From Chelatococcus asaccharovorans (lineage in GTDB: Bacteria > Pseudomonadota > Alphaproteobacteria > Rhizobiales > Beijerinckiaceae), in NCBI RefSeq assembly GCF_003201475.1, contig NZ_QJJK01000004.1, forward strand, positions 380,631 through 444,630: DNA of 64,000 nucleotides, in the 5' to 3' direction. Position numbers and translations under genes: made by a program. Shown here in pieces: positions 1 to 10,883 of this stretch. The notes below the pieces were generated by a model, which worked only from the letters and a program-made list of their open reading frames with translations, ran no database searches and was not told the origin of the DNA. How positions within the stretch are numbered: position 1 is the first letter of the stretch; the number at the start of each line of letters is the position of its first letter.

Positions 1-75
1 GAGTTCGACCAGTTCATGGCGGACCGGCGCAACCGCCCGCAGACGCCGCCTTCGCAGCCGGAATCGCAGGCTTGA
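1..75 (+). CDS. C-terminal tail of an unidentified protein (partial)
   Basis: Frame 1 is open from the first base to a TGA at 73-75 and encodes 24 residues, rich in Pro, Gln and Arg. A clear intrinsic terminator follows about 60 bases downstream, which supports this being the true end of a plus-strand gene that starts outside the window. The tail has no recognisable motif, so no function is assigned. In related genomes ruvB often lies near ybgC, but this tail does not resemble the RuvB C-terminus I know. Confidence 0.5.
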   Translation, partial: EFDQFMADRRNRPQTPPSQPESQA

Positions 76-134
76 TCTCGACGCCTGCCGGCCCGGGCGG
101 GTGGCCTGATGGGACCCGTTCCCACAAAGACAAC

Positions 135-164
135 GCCGCGCTCGTCAGAGCGCGGCTTTTTTTT
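135..164 (+). terminator. Intrinsic terminator
   Basis: A perfect 9-bp GC stem (135-143 with 148-156), a GTCA loop and a run of eight T. It ends the transcript of the gene whose tail lies at 1-75; the convergent EamA gene ends just beyond it. Confidence 0.9.
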
Positions 165-185
165 GCCCGGGTGGCTCCCCGTCCT

Positions 186-623
186 TCACGCGCGATAGGC
201 GATGAGGACCGCGCCCGCTGCAATCATGACGACGCCGAGCCAGTTGGTGCCGGACAGTTTCTCGCCGAGGAACAGGACGCCGAAAATCGCGACGAGGACC
301 ACGCTCATCTTGTCGAGGGGAGCGACGCGTGCGGCGTCGCCGAGCTTCAGCGCGCGGAAGTAGCATAGCCAGGAGGCGCCGGTCGCCAGGCCCGAGAGGG
401 CGAGGAAGACATAAGTTCGGGCGGGAACCGAGCCGGGCGACTGCCATTGACCGGTCGCCATCAGCAAGGCCGCGACCGTGATGAGGATGACGATGGTACG
501 GATGAAGGTGGCATAGTCGGAATTTACCTCGCTCACGCCGATCTTGGCGAGGATGGCGGTTGCGGCTGCGAAGGCGGCGGACATCAGCGCCCAGAACTGC
601 CAGGTGAGAACGAAGGGTTTCAT
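186..623 (-). CDS. Half-size EamA-family membrane transporter
   Basis: Predicted inner-membrane protein of 145 aa with about four to five hydrophobic segments and a single EamA (drug/metabolite transporter) repeat. Full-length family members have two repeats in about 300 aa, so this one would have to work as a dimer, as other small DMT transporters do. Visible hallmarks are the SWLCYFRALKLGDAARVAP stretch near residue 85-103 and the FLGEKLSGTNWLGVVMIAAG stretch near 117-136, typical of the C-terminal half of an EamA repeat. The substrate cannot be read from the sequence. The ATG lies in the first unit of a 17-bp tandem repeat, so the untranslated leader consists of repeat copies. Confidence 0.75.
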   Translation of the reverse strand: MKPFVLTWQFWALMSAAFAAATAILAKIGVSEVNSDYATFIRTIVILITVAALLMATGQWQSPGSVPARTYVFLALSGLATGASWLCYFRALKLGDAARVAPLDKMSVVLVAIFGVLFLGEKLSGTNWLGVVMIAAGAVLIAYRA

Positions 624-688
624 GAGGTGAAGGGTCCCATGAGGTTAGGGGTCCCATGAGGTTAAGGGGACCATGAGGTTAAGGGGGC
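621..688. repeat. Four tandem copies of a 17-bp repeat
   Basis: Units at 621-637, 638-654, 655-671 and 672-688, each starting CATGAGGT and differing at one to three positions, followed by a fragment of a fifth at 689. Each unit places a CAT (ATG on the minus strand) at the same place, but 17 is not a multiple of three, so only one copy is in frame with the EamA gene. The array covers the start codon and immediate leader of that gene. Confidence 0.9.
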
Positions 689-836
689 CATGGGTTCGAT
701 GGGCCTCTGGTGTGATCCCGCCGAAATTCGTATCACCGGTTCCGGGCCAGCGGCAGACGAGCCGCCGCATTCGGGGCGCCCTGCCCGGACGCGTGGCCGC
801 GATGTCAAAAGCGCCAGATCAGGTTTTGGATATCCG

Positions 837-1295
837 ATGAGTGAAACGCAACGCACCGATTTTTCCTACCTCGCCGGCCAGTTGAGCGACGGTGTTCATC
901 GCCTGCCCGTGCGCATCTACTACGAGGATACGGATTTCTCGGGCATCGTCTATCATGCCGGATATTTGCGTTTTCTGGAGCGCGGACGGACGGATTTCCT
1001 GCGGCTCGCGGGCGTCGACCAGTCCGTGCTCCACGACGAAGGGCAGGGCCTGGCCTTCGCCGTGCGCCGCATGACGATCGACTTCATCCGTCCGGCGCGT
1101 ATGGACGACGTGGTCGAAGTGGAAACGCGCATGGCCGAGGTGCGCGGTGCCTCGCTCGTCATCGCCCAGGCCATCACGCGCGGCAATGACGTGATCGTGA
1201 CGGCAGATGTACGTGTCGCGCTTATCCGGGGCGGCGCGCCCGCCCGCATTCCCGAGGCCCTGCGCCGCATTCTGAGCGGCGGCAACACGCCCTGA
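837..1295 (+). CDS. ybgC: Tol-Pal associated acyl-CoA thioesterase
   Basis: Hot-dog fold thioesterase of 152 aa, first gene of the Tol-Pal cluster. The family hydrolyses acyl-CoA esters in the cytoplasm; its role in Tol-Pal is unsettled. The signature Y-x-E-D-T-D-F-x-G-x-V-Y-H-A-x-Y appears near residues 27-42 and contains the catalytic Asp; the MTIDFIRPARMDD stretch typical of YbgC follows. The ATG at 837 matches the usual family length; longer upstream frames lack family similarity. A gap of 320 bases with a stable hairpin separates it from tolQ, so the two may not always be cotranscribed. Confidence 0.93.
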   Translation: MSETQRTDFSYLAGQLSDGVHRLPVRIYYEDTDFSGIVYHAGYLRFLERGRTDFLRLAGVDQSVLHDEGQGLAFAVRRMTIDFIRPARMDDVVEVETRMAEVRGASLVIAQAITRGNDVIVTADVRVALIRGGAPARIPEALRRILSGGNTP

Positions 1296-1615
1296 TCGCA
1301 GGTGTCTTATGTCCAAGGGGCGTCGTCGCCGTGTCTACCGCCGGTCGGGGAAGCGGCCTCGGGTGCCGCGGGCCGTTCGACCAGGACTTGATCATCACGG
1401 CCGTTGCTAACTGCAAATTAACCTTATCTCATGCTTAACTCATCGGGAGGGCGCGAGAGGGGGCTGCCTTGGCTATCCCTTTGCAGCGCCCTCATTTCGA
1501 CAGATTCCGGGGCGAGTGAGGGGTACGCGGATCATCCCATATTTCACAAGCCGTTCGACCGTGGTGACTTGACACGCGCCGAAGAGGATGGGCCCGCGCA
1601 TTGAAGGAGTAGCCG
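1296..1615 (+). other. Spacer between ybgC and tolQ
   Basis: No gene seen. It contains an AT-rich patch with two TTAA motifs near 1416-1440, a hairpin at 1447-1493, and the strong tolQ ribosome binding site AAGGAG just before 1616. A tolQ promoter in this stretch is plausible but I cannot assign a convincing -35/-10 pair. Confidence 0.5.
1447..1493 (+). terminator. Hairpin, possible terminator or attenuator
   Basis: A perfect 8-bp stem, GAGGGCGC at 1447-1454 with GCGCCCTC at 1486-1493, closing a 31-base loop that itself can pair. Only a short T-rich tail (ATTTC) follows, so it may be a weak terminator for ybgC or an RNA processing site. Confidence 0.45.
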
Positions 1616-2332
1616 ATGAATCCGGCCGAGGTTACCCAGGCGGCACTGCCCCATGCGGGCGGTGGTTCGTTGCTGGAGTTGTTCTGGCAGGCGCACATCG
1701 TTGTCAAACTGGTGATGCTGGGGCTGATCGCCGCTTCGGTGTGGTGCTGGGCCATCATCGTCGATAAATCGCTCCTTTATGCGCGCACGCGCCGCGCCAT
1801 GGACCGCTTCGAAGAGGTGTTCTGGTCGGGCCAATCGCTCGACGAACTCTACCGTTCGCTGCACAACCGCCCGACCCAGGGGCTGGCGACCTTGTTCACG
1901 GCCGCAATGCGCGAATGGAAACGCTCCTTCGAAGGGGGCGGACGCTCGATGGCGAGCCTGTCCCAGCGCATCGACAAGGTGCTCGATGTGTCCATCCAGC
2001 GGGAAACCGAGCGCCTGGAAGCGCGCCTGCTCGTTCTGGCCACGGTCGGGGCTTCAGCACCGTTCATCGGGCTTTTCGGCACGGTCTGGGGCATCATGAC
2101 GGCCTTCCAGTCGATCGCCGCGTCCAAGAACACGAGCCTTGCGGTCGTCGCGCCGGGCATCGCCGAGGCCTTGTTCGCCACGGCGATCGGACTGTTCGCC
2201 GCCATCCCGGCCGTCATCGCCTACAACAAGCTGCAGGCGGAGGCCGCCAAGGCGCAGGGGCGCATGGAGACCTTCGCGGACGAGTTTTCGGCCATTCTGT
2301 CACGGCAGATCGACGAGCGGGTCGCCGCCTGA
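1616..2332 (+). CDS. tolQ: Tol-Pal proton channel subunit TolQ
   Basis: Inner-membrane MotA/TolQ/ExbB family protein, 238 aa. With TolR it forms the proton-driven motor that energises TolA during outer-membrane constriction at division. One hydrophobic segment lies near residues 28-48 ([19 protein letters not shown]) and two lie in the C-terminal half (about 135-160 and 178-200), with the family motif [14 protein letters not shown] between. Preceded by an AAGGAG site 5-6 bases before the ATG. It begins the tolQRAB run; tolR follows 24 bases on. Confidence 0.97.
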   Translation: MNPAEVTQAALPHAGGGSLLELFWQAHIVVKLVMLGLIAASVWCWAIIVDKSLLYARTRRAMDRFEEVFWSGQSLDELYRSLHNRPTQGLATLFTAAMREWKRSFEGGGRSMASLSQRIDKVLDVSIQRETERLEARLLVLATVGASAPFIGLFGTVWGIMTAFQSIAASKNTSLAVVAPGIAEALFATAIGLFAAIPAVIAYNKLQAEAAKAQGRMETFADEFSAILSRQIDERVAA

Positions 2333-2356
2333 CGGCGCGCATGGGGAGCGGACAGC

Positions 2357-2809
2357 ATGGGCATGTCTCTCGGAGCATCGGCCGGTGGCGGCGGCGGGCG
2401 GCGCAGGCGGCGGCGCAAGCATGCGGCCATGGCCGACATCAACATGACGCCGTTCATCGACGTCATGCTCGTGTTGCTGATCATCTTCATGGTTGCGGCA
2501 CCGCTGTTGACGGCCGGTGTGCCGCTGGACCTGCCGCAGACATCGGCCAAGCCGATCAATGTCGACCAGAAGCCCTTGACGGTCTCCATCAATGCGCAGG
2601 GGCGCGTCTATCTCAACGAGGACGAGGTGCAACCCGCCGATGTGGTGGCGCGCCTCAAAGCCCAGGCCCAGGAGGGGATGGATCAGCGCATTTACGTGCG
2701 CGGCGCCAAGAGCGTGAATTACGGCCGCGTTGCCGAGGTCATGTCCCTGATCACGGCGGCCGGCTTCAAGAAAGTTGCCCTGATCACCGAACCGGACCAG
2801 CAAAGCTGA
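2357..2809 (+). CDS. tolR: Tol-Pal proton channel subunit TolR
   Basis: ExbD/TolR family protein of 150 aa with one membrane anchor near residues 35-55 and a periplasmic domain. The channel Asp is in the motif ADINMTPFIDVMLVLLIIF, where the Asp of FIDVMLVLL is the proton-carrying residue known in TolR and ExbD. The N-terminus has a basic patch of about ten Arg/Lys residues preceded by glycines. It lies between tolQ and tolA, with tolA starting 5 bases after its stop. Confidence 0.97.
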   Translation: MGMSLGASAGGGGGRRRRRRKHAAMADINMTPFIDVMLVLLIIFMVAAPLLTAGVPLDLPQTSAKPINVDQKPLTVSINAQGRVYLNEDEVQPADVVARLKAQAQEGMDQRIYVRGAKSVNYGRVAEVMSLITAAGFKKVALITEPDQQS

Positions 2810-2813
2810 TATC

Positions 2814-4001
2814 GTGACTGTGAAATCGGCCATCCTGCGTTTTGTGAAGCGTGAACCCGGGCTTGTCGCATCAGGCACCGGGCATGCGGCGATTCTCGTC
2901 GCCGGGCTGGTCGCCTTTTCGTCGGCCACGCCTTTCGCGGACCAGCAGGAGTCGGTTGCCGTCGAGCTGATGTCGGCGAGTGAGTTCGGCGCCATGATGC
3001 GCGGCGACAAATCGGCGAAGGAGGTCAAGCCCGACCCCAAGCCCCGCGCCGACAAGGTCGCCGAGGTGGCCGAGGAGAAGCCCGTGCCGGGCGAGGCTGC
3101 GCGTGATGTTCCGGCGCCGCCATCGCGGCCGCAGGTCTTGCCGGATCCCAAGGCCGTCGAGACGCCGCCGCCTCCGCAGCAGCAGGCAAAGGTGGAGCCG
3201 ACGCCCGAACCGCCCAAGGTCGAGCCGCCCAAGGTCGAGCCGCCGAAGCCGATGCCCAAGCCCGAGCCGGTCAAGGCGGAGCCACCCAAGCCGGAGCCGG
3301 TGAAGGAAGCGGAGCCGAAGCCGGAACCGCCGAAACGGCCGGAGCCGCCGAAGCAGGCCGAGACGAAGCCTGAGCCGCCGAAGCCGGAGCCGAAGAAGGT
3401 CGAGGCGCCCAAGCCGGAGCCGCAGAAGCCCGAGCCGAAGAAGCAGGAGCCACCGAAGCAGGACTTGGCCAAGCTCATCGAGAGCAGCGAGCCGAAGGCC
3501 AAGCCTCAGCCGGCGAAGCCCGCCGAGCAGGCGAGCAGCAAATTCAACCCGAGCGACATCCAGAAGCTTTTGCAAAGCAAGGAGAAAGCTCAGAATGCGG
3601 CATCGACCGGTCACGAGGTGAGCCGTACGGCGTCGGCCGGCACGCGCACGGGGGCCGGCACGAGCAATACCAACGCGCCGAAGCTCTCGATGGCCCAGAG
3701 GGATGCCATCGGCCGGTTGCTGAAGGAACAGATTCAGCGGTGCTTCTCGGCGCCGCCCGGCGTGGAGCAGGTCAAGACCTCGCCCATCGTTCGCGTGGAA
3801 TTGAGCGCGGATGGTTCGCTGGCGGCTTCACCCAAGGTGGCTAACTCATCTGACGACCCGGGCTTTCGGTCCTATGCCGAGAGCCTGCGCCGGGCCATCC
3901 TGCGCTGCGCGCCTTATCATATCCCCGCTCAGTATGCGCCTTTCATGAATGACTGGCGCGATCTCAATATCGTCGCCGACCCTCAGGACTTCTTAGGCTG
4001 A
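2814..4001 (+). CDS. tolA: Periplasm-spanning Tol-Pal protein TolA
   Basis: 395 aa, starting at a GTG. A single hydrophobic anchor lies near residues 22-40, then comes a long Pro/Lys/Glu-rich spacer (about residues 70-240) of repeated EPPKPEP-type units, and a globular C-terminal domain (about 290-395) that in characterised TolA proteins contacts TolB and Pal. The spacer is low complexity at DNA level (3100-3500), where repeats such as GAGCCGCCGAAG could slip and change length. Its stop overlaps the tolB ATG by one base, indicating translational coupling. Confidence 0.93.
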   Translation: MTVKSAILRFVKREPGLVASGTGHAAILVAGLVAFSSATPFADQQESVAVELMSASEFGAMMRGDKSAKEVKPDPKPRADKVAEVAEEKPVPGEAARDVPAPPSRPQVLPDPKAVETPPPPQQQAKVEPTPEPPKVEPPKVEPPKPMPKPEPVKAEPPKPEPVKEAEPKPEPPKRPEPPKQAETKPEPPKPEPKKVEAPKPEPQKPEPKKQEPPKQDLAKLIESSEPKAKPQPAKPAEQASSKFNPSDIQKLLQSKEKAQNAASTGHEVSRTASAGTRTGAGTSNTNAPKLSMAQRDAIGRLLKEQIQRCFSAPPGVEQVKTSPIVRVELSADGSLAASPKVANSSDDPGFRSYAESLRRAILRCAPYHIPAQYAPFMNDWRDLNIVADPQDFLG

Positions 4002-5485
4002 TGCGCATTTTCTCCTTTCTTCATCCGATGCCTGAACGAGGTATCGCCATCGATACCGGCTTTTTGGGCCGGGACCGTCTTGGCCTCACCCTCGGCGACG
4101 CGGGTTCGCTCGCGGCTGTCGTCTGGAGGGCGCTGCAACGTGGCCGGCGGGAACTCGCGTGTGGGCGGCATCTCGCCCTGCGGGCGATGGCCATCGGCGC
4201 GGCTGCGTTTCTCGCTGCCGCGGTGGTCGGGCCGGCCCATGCCGAGATCACCATCCGGCTCGATCGGGCCAATTTCGAGCCGCTGCCCGTGGCGATCACG
4301 GATTTCGTCGGTGATGGCGATCTTGGCGCAAAGATCGCGGGCGTGATTGCCGCCAATCTCAAGCGCTGCGGTTATTTCGTCCCGATCGATCGCCAGAGCA
4401 TGCCCGCGAGCGTGGCCGGCTTCGACGCGGTGCCCCAGTTCCAGGCCTGGCAGGCGCTGAACGTGCAGGGCCTCGTGACCGGCCGTGTCACGCGCGAGGG
4501 GTCTGGTCGCCTCAAGGTTGAGTTCCGCCTGTGGGATGTTCCGGCCGGGCAACAGCTCACCGGCCAGCAGTATTTCACCGACCCCGCCAACTGGCGCCGC
4601 ATCGCGCATATCATCTCGGACGCGGTGTTCACACGGTTAACCGGCCTCAAGGGCATGTTCGACACCAAAGTGGTGTTCGTCGACGAGTCCGGTTCGAAGG
4701 AAAACCGCCGCAAGCGTCTTGCCGTGATGGATCAGGACGGCGCCAATGTCCGTTTCCTCACGCGCGGCGAGGATCTGGTCGTCACGCCGCGCTTCTCGCC
4801 GACGAGTTCCGAGATCGCCTATATGGCCCAGCGCCGCGGAGCCCAGCCGCATATCCAGTTGCTCAATCTGGACACCAACCAGCGCGAGATGGTGGGGAAT
4901 TTCCCCGACATGACGTCGAGCCCGCGGTTCTCGCCGGACGGGAGCCGGCTGCTGCTCAGCCTGCAGCAGGGCGGTAACGCCAATATCTATGTGATGGACC
5001 TGCGCTCGCGCACGACCACCCGCTTGACGTCCACCAACGCCATCGATACGAGCCCGTCCTTCTCGCCGGATGGTTCACAGATCGTCTTCGAATCGGACCG
5101 TGGCGGCCAGCCGCAGCTGTATGTGATGCCGGCTTCCGGCGGGGAGGCGCGGCGCATCTCCTTCGGCCAGGGCACCTATGGCCAGCCCGTCTGGTCACCG
5201 CGCGGCGACTATATCGCCTTCACGCGTCAGAGCGGCGGGCGTTTCGGCATCGGCATCATGAAGCCGGATGGATCGGGCGAGCGCATCCTGACGGAAGGCT
5301 TCCACAACGAAGGCCCGAGCTGGGCGCCGAACGGCCAGTTCCTGATGTTGTGGCGTGATGGCGGCGGTGCCAATGGCGGCCGGCTCTTCATGGTCGACAT
5401 TACCGGGCGGGTAGACGTGCCGGTGCCGACCCCGTCCTTCGCCTCTGATCCTGCCTGGTCGTCCGTTCTCACGGAAATTCGCTGA
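4001..5485 (+). CDS. tolB: Tol-Pal periplasmic beta-propeller protein TolB
   Basis: Periplasmic protein that binds Pal and TolA. The mature part has the N-terminal TolB domain followed by a six-bladed propeller with repeated FSPDG/SPDGS motifs (about residues 265-470). The signal peptide core sits unusually far in, at about residues 58-81, ending PAHA before EITIRLD. The 494-aa reading from the ATG at 4001 is therefore about 55-60 residues longer than typical TolB; an internal ATG at 4187 would leave a signal peptide with no basic n-region. The true start is unsettled, but the overlap of the ATG at 4001 with the tolA stop favours the long form. Confidence 0.93.
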   Translation: MRIFSFLHPMPERGIAIDTGFLGRDRLGLTLGDAGSLAAVVWRALQRGRRELACGRHLALRAMAIGAAAFLAAAVVGPAHAEITIRLDRANFEPLPVAITDFVGDGDLGAKIAGVIAANLKRCGYFVPIDRQSMPASVAGFDAVPQFQAWQALNVQGLVTGRVTREGSGRLKVEFRLWDVPAGQQLTGQQYFTDPANWRRIAHIISDAVFTRLTGLKGMFDTKVVFVDESGSKENRRKRLAVMDQDGANVRFLTRGEDLVVTPRFSPTSSEIAYMAQRRGAQPHIQLLNLDTNQREMVGNFPDMTSSPRFSPDGSRLLLSLQQGGNANIYVMDLRSRTTTRLTSTNAIDTSPSFSPDGSQIVFESDRGGQPQLYVMPASGGEARRISFGQGTYGQPVWSPRGDYIAFTRQSGGRFGIGIMKPDGSGERILTEGFHNEGPSWAPNGQFLMLWRDGGGANGGRLFMVDITGRVDVPVPTPSFASDPAWSSVLTEIR

Positions 5486-5748
5486 CGTCCATGCCCGCCC
5501 GACGGCGCTGCCACTGGCGCGGCGCCGCAAGGCTCGGGCCAGTCTTCACCGGCCGTTAACCCTGTTTTACCTTTTGGTCTTGAAACGAGCCGGAGGCTCG
5601 CCGCGTCAAGGACCCGTCAAGGTTGACGGATCATGAATTGTAACAAACCGAGCGGTTCCTCTGCCCCGCACTCTCCGGCCGGATGTTTCAGGCAAAGGGA
5701 GTATTGGCGGGCGAACTGCAGCACAAGCCGACGTCCTGGAGTGTCCCG

Positions 5749-6270
5749 ATGCTGTCTTACATCTCATCTCCGCGCAGCATGAAGCTGGCAGCGGTCCTCG
5801 TTGCAACGCTCGCCATGGCCGCCTGCGCCAAGGACGCCGACAAGGCGGGGCTTGGCGGAGCGGGCGGCGCCGGTGGCTATGGCGCCGGTGGCGCCAGCAC
5901 GCCGGGCTCGACCCAGGACTTCGTGGTCAATGTCGGCGATCGCGTCTTCTTCGAGACGGATTCGAGCGATCTGACGCCGACCGCCATCGCCACGCTCAAC
6001 AAGCAGGCGCAGTGGCTGCAGCAATATCCGCGCTACACCTTCGTCCTTGAAGGGCACGCGGATGAGCGCGGTACACGCGAGTACAACTTCTCGCTCGGTG
6101 CCCGCCGGGCCCAGACGGTTCGCGACTACCTTGCCTCGCGCGGCATTTCCGCCTCGCGCATGCGCACGATCTCCTATGGTAAGGAGCGGCCTGTCGCTGT
6201 CTGCGACGACATCTCCTGCTGGTCGCAGAACCGGCGTGTCGTGACCGTGCTTGACGGGGCCGGGGCGTAA
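5749..6270 (+). CDS. pal: Peptidoglycan-associated lipoprotein Pal
   Basis: Outer-membrane lipoprotein of 173 aa that binds peptidoglycan and links it to TolB/TolA. A lipoprotein signal ends in the lipobox LAMAAC at about residue 26, followed by a Gly/Ala-rich linker and an OmpA-like domain. The diaminopimelate-binding motifs are visible: FFETDSSDLTP, the GHADERGTREYNFSLGARRA stretch and the C-terminal NRRVVTV. The ATG at 5749 gives a standard signal peptide; an in-frame start 66 bases upstream would not. The 263-base gap after tolB suggests its own promoter. Confidence 0.96.
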   Translation: MLSYISSPRSMKLAAVLVATLAMAACAKDADKAGLGGAGGAGGYGAGGASTPGSTQDFVVNVGDRVFFETDSSDLTPTAIATLNKQAQWLQQYPRYTFVLEGHADERGTREYNFSLGARRAQTVRDYLASRGISASRMRTISYGKERPVAVCDDISCWSQNRRVVTVLDGAGA

Positions 6271-6516
6271 CGTCGCCCCCCAGGGGCGGCTGCCTCTGCC
6301 GGGCGCGGCGAGGATGGCCGGCGAAGTGGCCGTACCGGGCGGGTTATGGTAAAAGCCACGGGATCGTCGGCTGGCCGGCGCGCGAGCCATTGGATTCGCG
6401 GCAACGGCCGCCTGGCGATCGGAATGGGGAAATTCGCTTTGTACCGCGATCTCGTGAATTGACGCGACAGTGCGAATTGTCTCCGCTCGTCTTGGTTCTC
6501 CATTGTAGGGCTCTTC

Positions 6517-7422
6517 ATGATCAGAGTTCAGCGTTCGCTTCTGCTCCTGACCGTTTGCGGACTGGCTCTTTCGGCTGCGGCCGGGGCGCGGGCCCAGGAC
6601 GCCTCCGAGATGTTCGTCCGCTTGCAGCGGCTCGAGGGGCAGGTGCGCGAGCTCTCCGGCCGCGTTGAACAGCTCCAGTTCGAGAACCGCCGCCTGCAGG
6701 ACCAGACGCGCAAGTTCCAGGAGGACGTGGAATTCCGTTTCCAGGAACTGGGCGGGAAGGGCGGAAGCAGCCCGGCGCCGCAGCGGCCACCGCAGAAGCG
6801 AAGCGATGCCTTCGATCCGTCGACGCAGGCCGGGCAACCCGGCGCGCCGCGTCCGCTCGGCCAGTCACCGTCGAATCTCGCCGCGGCTGATCCCGATGCG
6901 ACAGGCGGCATCGCCATCATCGACGAATCCGGGCCGGATACCCGTCCAGACGCGCCGCTCGACTTGTCGAGCGTCGGCCGCCAGGCGTCGGCACCACCTG
7001 CGCGCGAGCGCATGAGCGTGGCCGCGACGACGACCGATGATCCGCGCACGCAGTATGAGACGGCGGTGTCCCTGCTGCAGCGGAAGGAATACGAAGGGGC
7101 GGAAATGGGCTTTCGCCAGTTCCTGCAATCACATCCCCGTGACCGGCTGGTGCCGGATGCAACCTATCTCCTCGGTGAAAGCTATCTCTCCCGCGGGCGC
7201 TATCGCGAGGCCGCCGAGCAGTATCTCAAGGTGACAACCGAATACGGCAAGAGCAGCCGCGCGCCTGCCGGCATGGTGAAACTCGCGGTGTCGCTGAATG
7301 CGCTCGGCGCCCGCGACCAGGCCTGCGCCACGCTGGCCGAAGTCGGGCGCAAATATCCCCAGGCCGATGCCAATGTGCGCCAGAACGTCGCGCGGGAGCG
7401 TGCACGCGTCAAATGTTCCTGA
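6517..7422 (+). CDS. cpoB: Cell division coordinator CpoB (YbgF)
   Basis: Periplasmic protein of 301 aa that coordinates peptidoglycan synthesis with Tol-driven constriction. A signal peptide ends at ARAQ near residue 26, then comes a coiled coil (about 30-75) of the type that trimerises YbgF, a Pro/Ser/Gly-rich linker, and C-terminal TPR units (about 175-295). The TolBpal_TprN hallmarks are ETAVSLLQRKEYEGAEMGF and ATYLLGESYLSRGRYREAAE. It closes the Tol-Pal cluster. Confidence 0.94.
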   Translation: MIRVQRSLLLLTVCGLALSAAAGARAQDASEMFVRLQRLEGQVRELSGRVEQLQFENRRLQDQTRKFQEDVEFRFQELGGKGGSSPAPQRPPQKRSDAFDPSTQAGQPGAPRPLGQSPSNLAAADPDATGGIAIIDESGPDTRPDAPLDLSSVGRQASAPPARERMSVAATTTDDPRTQYETAVSLLQRKEYEGAEMGFRQFLQSHPRDRLVPDATYLLGESYLSRGRYREAAEQYLKVTTEYGKSSRAPAGMVKLAVSLNALGARDQACATLAEVGRKYPQADANVRQNVARERARVKCS

Positions 7423-7480
7423 GACGCCAGCCCCGGTGCTGGGCGACCGGGTGACACGCGAACCGTCGTCTCGTTCGCCC

Positions 7481-8527
7481 ATGGGCGAGCCACTGCCGGG
7501 CTTTGCCGACAGCGAGATCGCGGCGTTGCTCGATCCGCTCCGCGATGCCAAAGGCATCGTGCTGGCGGTGTCGGGCGGGCCTGACTCGCTTGCGCTACTC
7601 CTCATGGCCTGGCGTTGGCGGGCGATCGTCGCTGCCCCGCCGATCACAGTCGCCAGCGTCGATCACGCCCTGCGGCCGGAGAGTGCGGCGGAAATCAAGG
7701 CCGTGGCCGCGCAGAGCGCGCGTTTCGGGCTCGTCCACCGCGCCCTGCGCTGGGAGGGGCCGAAACCCGTGACGGGCGTGCACGAAGCGGCGCGCGCCGC
7801 GCGTTATCGTCTCCTTGAAATCGCGGCCCGGGATGCCGGCGCGACGCATCTCGTCACGGCGCATCACGAAGACGACCAGGCCGAGACGGTTCTCCTGCGC
7901 CTCGTCCGCGGCAGCGGGGTCGGCGGCCTGGCTGCCATGCGGCGCGAAAGCCGCATGGCATCGGGCCTGATCCTGGCGCGGCCGCTCCTTGGCCTGCCGA
8001 AGGCGCGGCTCGTCGCCCTGGTGGATGCCATGGGCTTGGTGGCCGTCGATGACCCCTCCAATCGCGATCCCCGTTTCGCCCGGGGTGCGTTGCGCATTCG
8101 GGCCGATGCGCAGGAAGGGCTGGGCTTGACCGCCGCACGGCTCGCCTTGCTGGCACGCCGGGCCGCGCGTGCCGATGATGCCATCGAGCAGGCGGCGGAC
8201 CGTGCCGCTCTGCGCTGCGGCTTGCCGGAGCCTGCCGGGGCGGTGGCCGAGATCCGGCTTGCTCCTGCGCTCTTCCTCGAGGCTGAGGAGGTGCGGCTGC
8301 GCCTGCTGCGGCGGGCGATCCTGCAGGTCGCGGGCGTCCCCGCCGGCGCGCAGGAGCTGCGGCTGGAACGCCTGGAAGCTTTGGGAGAGGGGCTCGCCGA
8401 GGCGCGTGCGCGCGGCGCGACGCTTAAACGAACTCTTGGGGGAATGGTGATACGCTTGGCAGCGGACGGGAATGTCAGCCTGACCCGGGAGGGCCCGCGT
8501 CAGCGGGGACAGTCGCGCCATGTTTGA
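7481..8527 (+). CDS. tilS: tRNA(Ile)-lysidine synthetase
   Basis: Uses ATP and lysine to convert the wobble C34 of the CAU-anticodon isoleucine tRNA to lysidine, which lets it read AUA. The PP-loop motif SGGPDS is at residues 31-36 from the chosen ATG, followed by SVDHALRPES, GVHEAARAARYRL, TAHHEDDQAETVLLRLVRG and the DPSN motif, all typical of TilS. GTG codons at 7436 and 7451 are possible earlier starts; the ATG at 7481 gives the usual spacing to the P-loop. It starts shortly after cpoB ends and precedes ftsH, a common alphaproteobacterial order. Confidence 0.93.
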   Translation: MGEPLPGFADSEIAALLDPLRDAKGIVLAVSGGPDSLALLLMAWRWRAIVAAPPITVASVDHALRPESAAEIKAVAAQSARFGLVHRALRWEGPKPVTGVHEAARAARYRLLEIAARDAGATHLVTAHHEDDQAETVLLRLVRGSGVGGLAAMRRESRMASGLILARPLLGLPKARLVALVDAMGLVAVDDPSNRDPRFARGALRIRADAQEGLGLTAARLALLARRAARADDAIEQAADRAALRCGLPEPAGAVAEIRLAPALFLEAEEVRLRLLRRAILQVAGVPAGAQELRLERLEALGEGLAEARARGATLKRTLGGMVIRLAADGNVSLTREGPRQRGQSRHV

Positions 8528-8598
8528 CTTTTAGACCAGGCATCTGGGACAATCCCGCCCAGTTTCTGGCGCTTGCGTGAACTTCCTCTGCCTCTTCC

Positions 8599-8628
8599 CT
8601 TGGCAAGGGTGTCCGTGAGCCCTAAATT
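8599..8628 (+). promoter_or_regulatory. Sigma32-type heat-shock promoter of ftsH
   Basis: CTTG at 8599-8602, an 18-base spacer and CCTAAATT at 8621-8628 fit the alphaproteobacterial sigma32 consensus (CTTG, 17-18 bases, CYTATNT). It leaves a leader of about 60 bases before the ftsH ATG. ftsH is a known sigma32 target in other bacteria and rpoH itself lies at 22674-23573. Confidence 0.55.
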
Positions 8629-8693
8629 AGCGCGTAGGGTGGCTTTCGCGGATAACATATGCCGCCGCCGAGTGACGAGGAAGACGTAAACAG

Positions 8694-10619
<1,926 letters not shown>

Positions 10620-10652
10620 TCACGTCTGAGACTCCAGAAATGGCCTTTGCGA

Positions 10653-10683
10653 CCTCCGACGGATTCCATCCGACGGGGGTTTT
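10653..10683 (+). terminator. Intrinsic terminator of ftsH
   Basis: An 11-bp stem with one mismatch (10653-10663 with 10669-10679), a TTCCA loop and four T. Because it separates ftsH from glmM, the latter likely has its own promoter. Confidence 0.8.
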
Positions 10684-10883
10684 GCGCTTGAAGGCGTGCG
10701 CGTGAAAGATTTGCTCACATTTTTTGAACGAAGTCCGGTCACACTCGGCCGATGGCGCTGCTATAAGCGTCGGCAGTCTGCACGTCGTGAGCGGACTGAA
10801 CTGCGGAGGTCGCGATGGCGCGTAAGGGCCGTGGGGCGCGCCTTGAGACGACCCCTCCAGTCGAAGACAAGAAGGCTGCCGAT

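Noticed and set aside
3100-3500. Repeat array in tolA as a CRISPR or regulatory repeat
   Set aside because: The repetition follows the codon frame of the Pro/Lys/Glu spacer of TolA and is a known property of that protein.
2300-3502. Gly/Ser-rich 400-codon frame antisense to tolR-tolA
   Set aside because: Produced by the Pro/Lys/Glu repeat region of tolA read backwards; no start signal or domain.
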